NCBI RefSeq assembly: GCF_022458985.1
Contig: NC_061777.1
Span: 12,923,668-12,987,667, forward strand
Length of the DNA stretch: 64,000 nt
Direction of reading: 5' to 3'
From: Mugil cephalus
Lineage: Eukaryota; Chordata; Actinopteri; Mugiliformes; Mugilidae
Made by a program: the position numbers and the translations under genes. A model generated the notes under the pieces. That model had not been told where the DNA came from. It searched no databases and saw nothing but the letters and a program-made list of their open reading frames with translations. Within the stretch, counting starts at the first letter, position 1; the number at the start of each line of letters is the position of its first letter. Positions 16,126 through 32,853 of the stretch are shown in pieces.

Positions 16126-19100
16126 ATGTCAGATGCTGGAGGTAAGGAGCAAGGGCCTTCCACAAGCGACCAATTTAAAAGTCATCATGGCGGTCGACCT
16201 GCAGGTCAAGATGAAGAAGAGAAGCAGAGAAAAAGATGCGACGAATCACCGGCGAGGGCAAGTGAAGGGAAAGGTGAAACGAAGCCTGGCATACTTAAGA
16301 TGACTGGACAGTCTCAAGTCTACACTGCAACCAAAGACACGCTTTTCCAGAAGAAGGACACTCAGGCTGCAAGACATGCATTGGTAAGAATGTTGTTTAA
16401 TGTTTATACTTATGCAACAACAACACTGTGAACTTTGACAGGTTAATGACATTTCTTAAAATTTACCCCCTGTCCAGTCACTTGAATGGGTCTACGGGAT
16501 GAATCCTGTTCTTCCTGTCATCACGCTGCAAGACCATGACCAGTTGGTGGTCCTCTACGCTGGAGCTCACACCGGGATCATATACAATCACACCACAAAC
16601 TCACAGCACTTACTTGAGGTAGAAATAAAAAGAAAACAAAAACAATTCTTCAACTTTATCACTGTTTGTTAAATCCACTGAGGAGATTAAGTCAGCGCTA
16701 TGAGTAACCCGTCTACAGCTGTATATACAGTTCACTCACCACAATCAGTCATGTGAATCTGGGAATAATTAGAAAATATAAGGATTTGGAAGTTCAATAC
16801 CCCAAGCTATGTTCACTGAAAAAAAAAAAAACGTAATCACAGATTCTGAATTTTGGAAATATAACCAATCAGCCAGCAAAACTGTAAAGATGACTGTGCA
16901 GTCGTATAGTCGTGTCTCAGAGGATGAGTATAATCAGTTCTCTCTCTCTCAGTTCTCAGCAGGAGAAACATGAGGTCAAACACATGGGGTGGGCTAATGA
17001 AACATTACAGAATCTGCAGGTTACAGATTGAGTCTTTTTCTCCAGGGTCACGCCAACCCCATCTCATGTATGTGTGTGAGTGAAGACAGACGCTGGATTG
17101 CGACAGCAGATCAGGGGTCAAACAGCCTGGTGATGATATGGGACTCCTACTCTGGGTATATCTTCATTCTACGCATGTTGCCTCATGTCTACGCGTTAGC
17201 TTTGCTCTTGATACTAATCCTGCGTGTGATAAATGTTCCAGTATTCCTGTACTCACATTATTTGATTGCCACACTGACTGGGGCGTTGCTGCAATGGCAT
17301 TTTCAAGCGACACAAAACATCTGGTGACTCTCGGGGCTGAACAAGTTCAAGTGAGTATAATGAAAGTGACATATTCAGCAAAACAAAATTGTCTTTCTAA
17401 AATCAAATTCACCATATGATGATCTTTTCAGTGTGTGCGTATTTGGGATTGGACCAATGAAACACAAATGCCTCTGTGGTTTACTGAACTCAACCCTGCA
17501 CATGGTTTTATGGTAAGTGAGCTTTGTTTCCTGTTAATATTTAAATATCCCATAACTTCATGGAAACTGAGGAGCTCACATTTTAAAATGTTCCATTGCA
17601 TTTCAGGATAACATCAAGTTTAGACCAGACGAAAGCTCACAGCTGCTCAGCAGCAGCAAAACACATGTGTTATTCCTCAACACCGTAGGTCCAGCTGTTC
17701 TTTCTTATTGAAAAGTGAAATACAGCTGTTTTGTGTTTGTGAATTGCAGTAATTGGTGTGTCGTTTTCAGGCACAGGGGAGTCTGCAGTACACTGTCCTA
17801 CAGCTCAAGAAAGTAAAAACCAACACCATCAAAATTTAGTAGAAAATGTTTGCAATTTGTCAGAGATGTTTCATTTCACCACAGCACTGAGTATTTGTTT
17901 TTGTGTTTGATCTGACCACCATTACAGTTCATTGAAGCTGCCCGTAGAAGGGATGCTGCTGAATTATTTGACTCTCGTCCTGATCCTGATCCCGCTGAAA
18001 CTCAAAACCTGGCAAAGGTGTCTCTGAATCGGTCTGTGTTTCACCCAAGAAACCCTCAGATCCTGACAGGCGCTGGAAGCAGCCTTGTGGTGTGGGATGT
18101 AACGAGAAATCTAGCTACAGATAAGTGCGCACTAATTCCTCTCCAGCGACACTCGATCACTGCCATCACCGTAACTGACAGGTAACCACAGACAGAAATA
18201 TCTGTTGTTGTTGTTGTCTGTTGAAAGATACACATATATTTACTGCATAAACGCTCTTTGTCTGTGTCATTTGATGTTGCAGCTTTATCATTACTGGTGA
18301 TATTCGAGGCCAAATCCACTTTTATGACGAAGACTTCAAGTTTCTCACTTTGTACAATACATTCAACCTGGATGCTATTGTTTCCATTTCCTTTTCCAAA
18401 GAGCATACAGAAGGGTTCCTGAAAGACTGTGTTTTGAAGGACAAACCCTCAATTATCAGGTATAAAAAATGCTATTGATTTTATTGCAAGTCTAAACTGT
18501 AGTGTGCAGCAAAATTAAAATCCCAGGATAGTTTAAAAACCGACCTTTCTTTTTCCACAGGAACTTCGTTGTGTCCACAGCCAGCTCCTTAGTCGTACAT
18601 GTGAATATAGAGACCCTCCGTTCTCACATCCTGCTGCATGAGTATCACGAGTCTCTAGATGCAGTCGCTTGCCATCCCAGTCAACCGGCTGTGGCCATGG
18701 GCAACCGCAGGGGCATTTTAAAAGTGTGGGACTATAACAACAAAGTTATCATTGGCAGGAGGGTCTTTGAGACTGAGAAGCAGATTCAGTGTGTCACTTT
18801 TGACCCCCAAGGTGAGCCAGTCCGTTTGCTAAAGGTCTTGAATGTGGAAAAACAAGAGCTATTAGACGTGAGAGTTTGCCTTTCGTCTCCAAACAGGATT
18901 GTACCTCGCAGTTGGCTTCGGCAGTGGAGCAGTTCACATACTGAATCCTACCTCTTTAAAGAGTGATCCCGAGGAATGCTTCCATCACACTAAAGACAGC
19001 ATCCAGCACATCACCTTTTCCTCAGATACAAAGTATCTTGCCACTGCTGTGAGTTTTTTCCTTTCGGTTAAATCCAGTATTTTGGCTGTGATTAAGGACG

Positions 19101-22100
19101 GCAAATGAATAACTTCATGAAGGTTTTATGTCTATGTTCACTGTTAGGATGCCGGAGAAGCGGTGACCGTGTTCCGCTTACGTACTAGTAAAGGCTCTTT
19201 GCCTCGTTGGACGTATCTGGGCAGATACTTCTCTCACTACAAGCCCATCAAAGACCTTCTTTTTGGGGTTCACCTGGACAGCACCCAACCCAGACTGCTC
19301 TCTTTGGGAAAGGATCGCAGACTGGTTAGTCCATATTATCAGCTAATGTCTAATTAGTTAGTTGATACTGTTTTAATTGCATTTTTTAGTGCATTCAATC
19401 TCTCTCTGCAACTGTGGAACTAAAAAAAACAGGTGGAGTACGACCTGGAAAACAGCGATGTGAACCAGCTCATCATCTCGAGCTTGGACCGCATTGAACA
19501 AAGTGCTGTGCCAACGTGCATGACGTGGTATCCTCCCCTCACACCAGAGCAGTTTCTTCTCACTGCATCAGACCAATACAAGATGAAGCTCTTCAACAGC
19601 ACCACAAAGATGTGCAGGTCTGTGAAAGAACGGGAAAAAAAATCAACAATTTTCTGTCGCCACAAATTACTGGAGAACATCATCGCATGTGTGTGTTACA
19701 TGTTCTACCTAAACAGTAAGACTCTTCGTGGCCCGACATATGGCTCTCCCATCAAGCGAATGGTGGTTCTTCCCAAGTCTAAAGAACATGAGAAGAACTC
19801 TTACTACATGGTTTACATCACAGAGGACAAGGTCAGGGCTGGAACGTGTTTACAGGGTTTTATTAAGTTATTGCTTTTAATTCATTTGCGGTGTTTTATC
19901 AAATAACCTGCTTTACAATATGAAAACAAGCCCAGTGTCTAAACATTTTAAAGAAACCTATTGTGCCTTTTTTAATTGCATCATCTTGCAGATCCCAGCC
20001 TTGGAGTAGTTTATCTGTATAGTATTATTAACTCTTTTTCTTTATTAGCCTGCTGTGAGCTGAAAGTAAAGTCCTCCTCACGGTTCATATTACCACTGAG
20101 AATGTATTCCTTGTCCTCTAGGTGGGTCTCCAGATGCTGCCTCTGGATGGGAACCCCTTCAGGTCCAGTGCTCGGATCTGCCACCCAACAGGAGTGTCCA
20201 CTTTTGCGTGTTCCTACGATGGCAAATTTGTTTTTACTGCAGGGGGTCCTGACTGCACCGTCCTTTCATGGGAAATAAACACCAAGTAAGGTTTAGAAAT
20301 ACCAAGCTGGGAGCTACAGAAAACGCTCTTTAACTATCTGTCTGCAATTGGTCCTCTCTCTTCTTGTGAACACAGTGTGTTGGAAGGTGCTGCTGCATTG
20401 GGTGGAAAGGACATGGAGCCTTTTTACAGTCTTTTAAGCGGAGGAAGAGACGGCAAGTTCTACAGAGTGAGTTAAAACGTGCTTCGCAATTGCCGAGCGT
20501 TAATTATGAATTACATCTATTATTTAAAGGATAAATCATGTGATCCCATTCAGTCGCCAGTATACTGGGAGAATGTGGGTTTTCTACAGAGTTTAATCTT
20601 AATGGTTGTCATGTGGATCTTGTGAGCACTCACGTGTAGATGGACGTCCAAGACTGACCTCTATACACGTTCCTCACTGTTCCATACAGTCAAGAGTCAA
20701 GTTTCTATTTCAATATTTAACAAAGAAGTTTGTGTTTACTTAAGTCATCCTACAGTTTTCCTTAAGGCTTCTCTAACAGAGAGAGCAAACACGAGAACTC
20801 TCTTATCTTTGCTGCCTTCACGGATGCCGATGAGGAACCACTTCTTACTTATAAACAACTTGTGTGTGGCCCTAGGAAGCATTACCCAAATAAGAAAATG
20901 ACCTTCACGTGTTTATAACAACACCAGGTTTAAACTGTCATTTTTTTGTTTCTTTTCATAGTGACTATGACATATTGACACCATTTTTATTACTGTGACC
21001 ACGCTAATTTTTTTTTTTATTAAAGTTTCACTTTCCTGTGTCCTTGAATAACATTAACCCTCAAAAGAATATAAAACCCTATAGACAATTGGAAAGGTGG
21101 TTCACGCTATTATTTTTGATGCTGGTTGCTTTTGAGAAGAAATGCAACCTCAAAGAGAGGCACACTATTATATAATAATACAACATATTAGCTTTTATTT
21201 AAAGTTGCATTGTCCTTTTGCAGTACATAATTTAAGCGAGACATTTAGGATGCTATTTGTCAGTGATCCAAGACTTTGTGTCTTTAGGTAATGGAGGACT
21301 TCTTTTACTTTTGCCAAATCTGTCATCATGGCACTGACTTGATGAAGAAAAATGTGTCCAACAAAATCCCCTTGTCAGAGGTTCCCTTTCTAGTGCGGGC
21401 TTTGGGCTACTTCCCTTCTGAACAAGAGGTACAGCACATCAAACACAGAAGCACTTTAACTCACAAAAACTTTAATGGCTGTTCGCTGTGTTATTTTCAC
21501 CAGATAGAAAACATGCAAAATGAGGTCAAGTTCAGCAAGTATGCCACAAGTGGAAAATATGTGACCGAGATTAACTTGGAGGAGTTTATCAGGCTGTATG
21601 TAAACCACCGGCCAGCCTTCGGCATGTCCTGCACTGAGCTTGTTCAGGCTTTTCGTATCCTTGGTGAAGATGACGGCACAGGACATCCTGTTCTGCAGAG
21701 ACATAAGCTCCTGGAGCTTCTGCAGGTTCGAGGTATGCTGCCTGCTTTGAACTGTGTCACTGTTGTCATGTTGCAGAGAGAAATCTTGATCCTGCTTCTT
21801 TATCAGAGAATCCTATTTAATATGTGCATAATTCGATTTCATTGACAGGAGAACAAATGACGGAGGAAGAGGTGGCAGAGTGTTTCACAACGCTTTTGGG
21901 TCTCAGTGAAGAAGAGGAAGAGGGAGACAAATCTGACAGTATGTTAAAAAAATAAAACATATGTACAAATTACAAACTCTTGTTTTTCACATAATCGCTG
22001 AGGATAAATTGTCCGTTTTTGATATGAGTGTGTACAGGTGGAGATCCAGAATGTTTACTGGAGTGTGCCATCCCGAATGAGATATCTCTGGAGACATTTA

Positions 22101-22165
22101 CACACGACATCCTGGGCCTCCCGTCCACAGTCGAGCAAAGTGACAGGTCTTCCCCTCCAGAGTGA
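16126..22165 (+). CDS. cfap251: Cilia and flagella associated protein 251 (WDR66)
   Basis: Twenty coding exons (16126-16383, 16478-16618, 17046-17155, 17242-17350, 17432-17512, 17607-17684, 17771-17812, 17928-18181, 18283-18459, 18561-18811, 18897-19048, 19148-19324, 19433-19617, 19717-19831, 20122-20285, 20376-20466, 21288-21428, 21504-21732, 21849-21938, 22038-22165) join to 990 aa. A charged, low-complexity N-terminus of about 80 residues is shorter than the acidic one of human WDR66 (about 1149 aa). Two WD-repeat propellers follow (for example [51 protein letters not shown]). The C-terminus has EF-hand-like helical segments ([34 protein letters not shown]) and an acidic tail. The protein is a subunit of the calmodulin- and spoke-associated complex at the base of radial spoke 3 in axonemes. 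Confidence 0.96.
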
Positions 22166-23742
<1,577 letters not shown>

Positions 23743-26700
23743 ATGTCTGCTATTGAGATGTCTCTGAGGCAGAAATACCGTCGCCCACCGGCGACTATAA
23801 AGCAGGAGCAGGACGACGACTCGGACGCGGAGGAGACTCACCTGGGGCTGAGGAGGGTGGACGGGCTGGAGTCCCAAATCATCCACAGCGGACACTTCAT
23901 GGTGTCCTCGCCCCACATCGAGCACCCCCCGAAGAAAGGCTACGACTTCGACACTGTAAACAAACAGACCTGTCAGACGTATCACTTCGGCAAGGCGAGC
24001 ACGTCGCACCTCTCCATAGACGCGTCACTGACTAAACTGTTCGAGTGTATGACCCTTGCCTATAGGTGAGTTATCACACACCTCACCTGTGCACTCACTT
24101 ACACTTTCACCCAGCTCACTGGGCTCTGTCAACGTGTAGTCACGAGTCCCCTCTTTGTGTAACTTCCTGCTTGACCACTCTTGATCTGTGGGGGGTTTAG
24201 TGCAGCAGTGAAAGTAGCACTGGTAAAAAAAATAATAAGTTCCTTATAAGGTAAGGTAAGGTAAGGGATATATTATGGTATGTGTCATTATCAGATAGTG
24301 CTTTGGCACTCTTTTATCTGTGTAGCTGATCAAGGTGGAACCCATTTAAACATACACTCATTTGCCAGTTCATTAGGTAAACTAGTGAACATCTAATATA
24401 GCTTCACGGAGGTTACGGTACTCGGCACTTGTTTAAAATAACCAAAGAGCTGTTAATTTACGTGTTTGTCACAGAGGATGTGGTCTGTCGTATTGAACTG
24501 GTGGTGAACTGTGTTGTTTTGTGCTGTTTCCATTGCTTTGACAAATCCATTTTAGTCAGTGGGCTAAGCTGAAAAACAGAAACACTTTTGTGTTTTAATT
24601 CACAAATGAGTTCGTTAAATTACCACTTTTCTTGCACATTTTCGACATAAAGTCACGAAGGAGGTTTTTAGAGCAGATGATCTACTTGTTTTCACTAGCG
24701 TTTTGGTGAGGGAGTATATTTTGCAATGGTGCATTCACGAAAAAGAAAAAAAGTCCCTTTTGATAATTGTGTAAATCAAACCGTTCAAAACAACAGTCAG
24801 AGAAATTTTGGTTTTGGTCCAAGATAAGCTGCCTGGAGAACTGAGCAAGGAGTGACATAATCTTTCTTTTATGAGAGGAGAAGAAATAATTGATAGATGT
24901 TAGCAAACACTGGCAGGTACAGTTCCTCCCTTGTGGGATCAAGGGTGGAAATGCACCAAGAGAGTCATCACGGCTTATAAATTGCGCAATGTTCCTGCCG
25001 AGCTGCTGATATGCAGTTAAATACTTCTTTTGATGCCTCAGGGAAAGTTTTCTGCAACGTTATCCTGGGGTCTAAGGTCTTATAATGATAATATGATATA
25101 ATAATAAACTTAATTTGACATGTACCATGCAGCTCAAACCACTTCACAATAATATGCATTAAAAGAGTTGCATTCACAAATATATACCATCAGCCATAAC
25201 ATTATGGCCACCTGAATGCTGCCCGGTTATCATGGCCTGTCAGTGGATATATTAGACAGTAAGTGAACATTATTTCCTTAAGGAGGGAAAGAACCAGGAA
25301 AAATGTGCAGATTTGGACGACTTTAACCAGGACTAGACTGGGTCCTTGCTGCCGATAGTGGGCATGTGAACTTCAAAAGTGGACCATGGGGAGCAGTGAA
25401 AGAGTAGAGCCTGGTCTGATGCATCACATTGTTGTTTAAAATCATGTAAATGGCCAAATGCAACACTAATCTGGGGAACTCAAGGCACCAGGATGGGGAG
25501 AAGACACGCGAGTGGAGGCAGAGTGATGCTGTGGGCAATATGTGCTCCGAGACCTCCTGCTGTTCTATGTGGATGTTACTTATTCCTTATTCCTATATTT
25601 CTGCATGATTATAAAATTATTCAATCTGCAAATTATGTGAAACATGGAAAAGCAAGCACCAATTTACACCCATTAAAACTGTACACACAAACACACTGTG
25701 TTTGGTGGACTTGGTTCCTCGAGGCTGATGTTTTAGGATTACACGTGTCCTTAAAATTGACAGAACCGTTATAGGCGCCTCAGCTCTCATCTAATGTCAC
25801 AAACTGTAATTTTTAATGGATTATTTGTTAATCCTAAATCAGGAGAGTTTTTTTCCACATCACTTTAGAACTAGATAGTCTGATTATTTAATGCCATTGA
25901 TACGATTGTCCTATCACTGATAGTTTAATAGATGTGATCAAAATGCAGCACATGATTCTAAAAAGACAAACTAAAACCAGGATTGTTTACATGGCAGTTT
26001 TAAAGCAGGTCCACATGAAAGTCAAATTTTAATGTACCTGAGTAGAACCGCGTTACTTGTTTTTTTTTGTTTTTTCTGTCGATTGTTTGTAGCGTTGCTG
26101 CCAGCTGCTCCTCTGACTTTGCGAATGGCCCTAAATTGGAAGACTATTTATAGAGCTCCTAGTGTTCTGTTGTTGTCATTCATTCTATAAAGAGACGTAA
26201 GGGATATGTTACGCAAAAGAGCCTCGGCAGCGGCGGGGGTGGGGGGGTGTTTTTCAGGAATCACTATCTCATAAAATATAAAAGAGTTACTGCCGTCACA
26301 AATTTAAGATGATTAACAGTTAACAGTTTAAGATGATTAACAACTTAATGCTCATGCATTTAAAAGTAAATCACTGTTTTCTCCATTTATTAACTTAAAA
26401 TGAACACCTCTATGGCAATGAGACACAGGCTACTACAGGAATGAGGTTGAATATATATTTTAAATTTTTATTATATATTATATTTACCTTTTTTTTTAAA
26501 TTCAGAACGAGAACAATGGTGGATCTGAAGTTTTGCCTCTGTTCAATGCTCTCACTTACAGTGACGTACTCATTGTGACACTCAAGACTCATACAGTAAG
26601 CACTCAATGTAATGATGACAGGACAAAAAAAAAAAGGCCTGACGGAAAGACGGGCTGTAAAAGAAGCAAGACAGGAAGGATGGAACGAAGGAAACTGTCA

Positions 26701-29700
26701 GCTAATCCGTTTGGGTTTTGAAAAACATTGTTTGACAGTGGATCTCCAGCAGCCTGCTTTGAGTCGGCTCTGCTATTTATTATTGCCTGTTTGACTCTCC
26801 AGGGTATAAAAATATTTGGTGATGCTCACTGATACTGAACAGACTCTTTCTCCAACGTCTTGTAGTTGTAACACAGTTGTGTGATGTTCCTTCTTGGTTC
26901 CTGTGAGTCCTCGTGTCCATATTAGAGTGGTAACTGCTGATACGTCTACTGTTTGCTTTGCTTGTTTTGTTTCTTGATGTGCTCGTCAAGGTGACTTGTA
27001 CCTTTTTAAATGTTGGACTGTAGTTTGTCTGCTGGTTATGTTACAGGTAAAGTGTGTGTATACTTTGTTTTAATGCTTTCACATGTTTAATTGACACCTT
27101 CATGCTCTGCTTTCTGACATTTTATTGAATGATGGACACTGACTCAGTGGCACAGGCATCACTGTTTGGTATTTTGAGGCTTGGGGACATGATCAAATCT
27201 CAGTATTTAGTCCAAAACTGTTTATAAAGTGACATTTCTTCCTGCTGGTGTCAAAGGTTTAAAGCTGCGCGGAACAGATTTACGATCAAACAAAAGTCCG
27301 TTGTGAGAGTAACACAAACTATAGCCAAGGGATCGTTTGATTGTTGCTGAGACGACGGGGATTTGCTTATACAAGTTAAACTTGTATTTGTTAAGCAGAA
27401 CTTGATAAATGTCTCATCTTTGCAGCGGTAAGTTGGTGTCTCCCAAATGGAAGAACTTCAAAGGTCTAAAGCTGCTTTGGAGAGACAAGATCCGACTCAA
27501 CAACGCCATATGGAGAGCCTGGTATATGCAATGTAAGAGCGCTGCGTTGTCTTTCCTTTGGTTTCCATTATTTGGTATTTAGTAAAGTGAGTTGAATTTA
27601 ATGAAGGCGTGTCCTTGAAACTTTATCTGTAAAATCATAAACTATTGCAAACGGGGTCAAGCTTTGTACGAGGAGTGACCATTGAGTTCAGTCTGTGTTT
27701 CGTGTTTTCAGGACCTGGTGAAGCTACAGTTTGCATAATGTTCAGTTTTATAAATTACTGTAAATGTAATTTGATGGGGGAAAAAATAGGATTTGTGTAA
27801 CTTCAGTTGTGTGTTGTTGTTTTTTTACACACAGATGTGGAAAGAAGGGAGAATCCTGTTTGTCATTTTGTGACACCCCTGGATGGAAGCATGGAGCTGG
27901 ATGTCCATCGTCCTGCAGAGGTGACGATCATTGTGAGAAGTAACCGACAGTAACAGGGACTTTGTTGTTGTTTTGTCCCGTTGTCTCTCTAACACTTGTC
28001 CTTTAGTTTCGTGTTTCCTTTGCCATTTCCTTCCTTTGTGCGGTGTACTTTTAGTTCAGTTCCCGTCTCACTCTTTCTTCTGCAGGCCGTTGCCACAGAG
28101 GGGAAATGCTGGAAAAGAAGAATTGAAATTGTCATACGAGAATATCACAAGTGGAGGACATATTTTAAGAAAAGGGTACAGTTTTTCCAATTGTTATAGA
28201 CACAATCCTGTTCCCTACGTAGCTCACACTATTTTTTTTTTTTTTTTTATAGCTACAAAAGCACAAGGATGACGACCTTTCAAGCTTACTTACGGTATGC
28301 AAGTATAAGCTTAAGTTTGAACATGATTATTACTGTGAACATCTGATTGAGCAGAAGTTAATACTCATGAAAATAACACATGCTAACCCTGTCACATTCA
28401 GAATAAGTCTTTGCTTTTTAATTAATTATTTTCACTGTGCACACTAAGTACTTCTGTCCACTTACATCTAATCTTGTAAGTGGACAAAAGTCGGGATGAC
28501 TCTTAAGTGCCAGCTTGTAATTGTACATTATATACACACAGTACTGTGCAAACGTTTCCTGCACTATGGACAAAGCCAGAAGAATAAGAATAGAATTTGT
28601 CAAACCCTGCATGAGCAAACTTATGAAACTGCACCAGTTTTTCTTTGTACCACTGCACAGTTTTATTTTTTTTCTCCAAGCATCTCAAAGGACGTACTAC
28701 AGTTTCTCTGTGGATGTCCTCTGTCTCTTTATATAACCCCAGGCTGAGTGGGTGATGTTGAGATCAGGGCTCTGTCTGTTGCAGGACAGTAGCTGTGTGT
28801 CTTGAGTCGTTGCTCAATGCTGCAGAGTTCTCAAAACGTTTGTGCAGTACTGTGCACGTAAATAAAGAATCATTTCAAGACCTAGTGCATGACTTACATT
28901 AGAGTCATCCTTTGTGGGCTGTACACAGCACTGCATGCGTTTGTCATTAACTGGCTTGCTGGTTACATTTTGGATACTCAAAGGGGCCAGCGGAGCAGTT
29001 TTCGCTGTTTGGGGAAGTCTCTCCAGACATGCTCCGTGTCTCCTTTTATCAGGATGAAGAGAGTGCGGCGCGCCGCGGGCCTCGTAGGCATTATGAAGCG
29101 CCCGCCCCCATGGAGATGGACCCGCTCTTCGACATGGACGTTCTGATGTCTGAGTTTTCAGACACATTGTTCTCTACGTTGGCCTCGCACCAGCCCATAG
29201 CCTGGCCCAATCCAAGGGAAATTGGTGAGAAAAGAGATATTTTATGAAGACAGCAGGGTCTTCCCAATCTTCCCACCGTTATATTTTTATTTAATAGTTC
29301 ATTTTAGCTAAACTGTTTACTATTTGTTCACAAACTACTTTAAATTATGCAGCATCCCTGTGTAATGTCTGCTTGAGACTATAAGCAATTATGCAATTAA
29401 TACTGTCACGTCGTCCCCTCTGCTCCCTCTACACGTGTTTCCATCTTCAACAGCTCATGCAGGGAATGCAGACATGATCCAACCAGGACTCATCCCCTTA
29501 CAGCCCAACCTAGACTTCATGGACTCCTTTGATCCACTACAAGGTAGCAGCAAGGCATCACCCATAGCGGCAGAAGCGTTATACACAAACTAATAGTTCA
29601 CACTGTGCAGGAAATCAAGCGCACATGTTCTAGTAACTCTACTACAGCAGTTGGCTTAGCTTAAAACGTAGTGTGGTTTTACTAACCTCCAGCTAACATA

Positions 29701-32700
29701 GAGACTCTTGTTCCAGACTTATTTCACAGCCTCCGTCAGCCCGTCTTCCCCTCTGTTTCTCCCACTCCATCATCTGTCACCCCACTACCCAGCAGCAGTA
29801 CTCAGTCACAGGTAAACACCGACTCAAGGCTCAGTCCCTAACACACACCACTATCAAGAGAGGGTTTTTTTTTTTTTTTTTGTGACAGTTTTCACCACAT
29901 CCTCTGCCACCTTTCTTTCCTGATGTAGTTCCACAAAATATGTAACCTAATAATATTACTAAACTTGATTTATGGAGAATTTTTCGTTCACGACTCGCAC
30001 AAAGTGATTAACATTAAATGTATATTCCTGTGGCGGACGCCAGTGGCGGAGGACACAGAAACTTGGCGGCGGAAACTTTCTCCGAACACAAGTTATACGA
30101 CTGTATCTACGAACCTCCTCGGTTAACCTTTCCTGTCTCGATGTGTTTTATCTTTATTGATCCAAAACAATCAACTTGTCTCTTGCGGCGCATAGTTAGA
30201 TTTCTGGGGAGGTGCACTTCAGCTACAGCAAAGTCTTAATAATGATCAATGACCAACAATAATTATTTGAATTTTGGGTCATCACCCAATTTAATTACAA
30301 GAAGTAGTAAATTGCACACACCTCTGTAAACCACTGGATAAATGAGGCAATTTACAGAAATGAGACATTAAATGTTTATGTGCCTCTGAAGGCAGTAACA
30401 CTTAAAATATATTAATATTGTGTCAGGTGAATTAAAAAGTATAAATAGAGCTGTTCTGAGACAGATTTGTTTTAGTCATCTGTGTTGCACTTTCGTTTAA
30501 TAATGAGAAACATGCTGACGTGTAAAGAAAACATTAAAAGCTGTAGAACATTGGTCTTCAACAGGTGGTCTGCAACCTCTAGGGGGTCTGCAGAGGTACT
30601 GCAAGGGGGTCCATAATCTTTAGTTGATTAGACTCTTTTATATTTATTGTATTTTTGTAATTTCTTTAAATACCTATTAATACTGAATGCAAAATTATAA
30701 TAATGTATATTTATAAATAGCAGTAGGCCGAGTTTAATATAGAACACATATAGTAGCCTTGTGAATCTCTCCATCGGTTTGGGGTCCTTGACCTGAAAAA
30801 CGTTGAAGGCCCCTGATGTAAAATATCTAGTATGACAGCTCGTTTTGTCAGATTGAAAAGTTCCTGCTGTCATGTGTCTGTTCTTTATCATACTGCATTA
30901 TAAGACATAACTAAGTGTATTTGTTTCCAACCTTTTGTCGTCCCTTGCCAGGCTCAGTTAATGCCCTCCATGCAGCTCTCAAGCAACCACATCACTCCCT
31001 CTGGCCCCCTTCCCATCCCCTCTCAAATGGCCAGTCAGACCAGTCCAACAGGTGGCGGCGGTGATGCTTCCTATGTACAGAACTATATGCCCCTGTTTCC
31101 CGGACAGGTGGCGACCGGCGATCAAGCAGCAGTAGTTTCCTCTCAGCCGCTATCGCACGACCCTCTGGTGCAGTGCCTTCCAGGTCAGGACATGGTCTCT
31201 GCAGGATCCATGGTTCCCTCTCCCTTAGACAACAGCTCAGCTCTGGATGAGGCTGTTTCACCGTCCGTGATCACACACACGGCCTCCTCCACCGTCAACG
31301 ACACGGTCACCACCTTCAGCCACAGCTCAGACTATAGCTCCATATCCCCCCAACCGCCACCGCCTCTTCCTTCCCAACTTCAACCCCTGGCTCCGTTACC
31401 CTCCATGCCTGTCCAGCACCCTCAGACCTTTGCCCTGCCTCGCCCTTTTCCGTCATCCGGTCCCAACAAATCCCGGCCCATGCAAAGGATTGCTCCTGCG
31501 AACCCCCTTCCCTCCTCCCACCTCATCCTCACAGGTCGGTGATTTTTTTGATTTTTTTTTAAACTCAACATCTCGGTTTATTTATTATAGAAGAAAATGT
31601 TGAGAGTGTCATTTGATTACCACACGATAGCGCTCAAGTCTTACTAGTTCAGTCATGCTGACTGACGATCATAATGATCTGAACCACTGTAGCCTCAACA
31701 CCACTCGTAATGAAGTCATTTGCAGTAGTGCTATACCCTGCTAAATCTTTTTGAATAAATGACCAGATGTCAAAAATGATGAACTTATTTCTGAGCGTAC
31801 GTGCGCATAAATCTTCGCAGCCCCTTTCCCAGGTCATGCCAATGCTGTGATAGTCACACCGACACCCCTGAAAGCAGACGTCTCTAACACTAGTATGGTC
31901 ATCGCACCTTCTCATCTTGCAGCGGTATGTTTTCAGCGTCCTCCTCACTAATGTTTTGTTTTGTTAAGTGTGCAGGGAAATACGTTTCATTTCATTTTAC
32001 ATGTCGTCTTCACTGTCTTTCCTCAGGCTTCTGGATTTCACGTTTTGCCTCAGACGCAGAAATCTCCCCAGTCGATCAAAGAAAAGTCGTACTCTTCCAG
32101 CCGCAAAAATCAGAAAGCTTCCTCTACAGTTGGTGAGAATTCACCCTAATCAGAAAGCATGTCAAACTACAAAGCCCGTCATGTCTTAAAAAAAAAAATA
32201 ACATAAAATAAAATGTGTCTTTTCAGTTCACAGTCAACCAGGATCTGGACAAGGATCCCCATGTGGGTTAGATCAAGTTCCTAGTCCCCAGTCAATAATC
32301 AGCAGCACAGCTCTTATAAAGAATGAGCACAATCAGGTTAGTGTGTGATAATGTTTTGTTTTTTTTAACACTCATTAAAGGATTATCTTCTATATGTCAC
32401 TATTGAAGTAGAGCTTTCTCTCTCTCTCTCTTTTTTTTTTATTAATATACATCTGTGTCATATTTTCACTCATTGCAGGGCCGAAGGACAACTCACATAT
32501 CTGCTGAGCAGAAGAGACGCTCAAACATCAACATTGGCTTTAAGACGCTCTGTAACCTGGTTCCCACCCTAAAGGCACAATCAAATGTAAGTGTGTGTAT
32601 CCATAATTAGACCTGGGTATGTTTGTGCAAAGTGTGATTGTGAATCTGATTACATGTACTGTATTTTGTGCGTTTAGATCAGTAATGCAGTCACATTACA

Positions 32701-32815
32701 GAAGACAGTGGAGCACATTGGAAAGCTCCAGCAGGAGAGGCAGCAGATTCAGGAAGAGGTCAAGAGACTACGGGAGGAGATAGAGGACCTCAACACTTCC
32801 ATCAAGTATGATAAA

Positions 32816-32853
<38 letters not shown>

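Noticed and set aside
30018-30239. GC-richer open stretch in the mlxip intron before exon 9
   Set aside because: No splice sites in frame with mlxip, no family recognised; kept as intron.
31000-31261. Minus-strand open frame opposite mlxip exon 9
   Set aside because: The plus strand carries the Pro/Ser-rich mlxip activation region in frame with its neighbours; the reverse frame is a shadow of biased codons.
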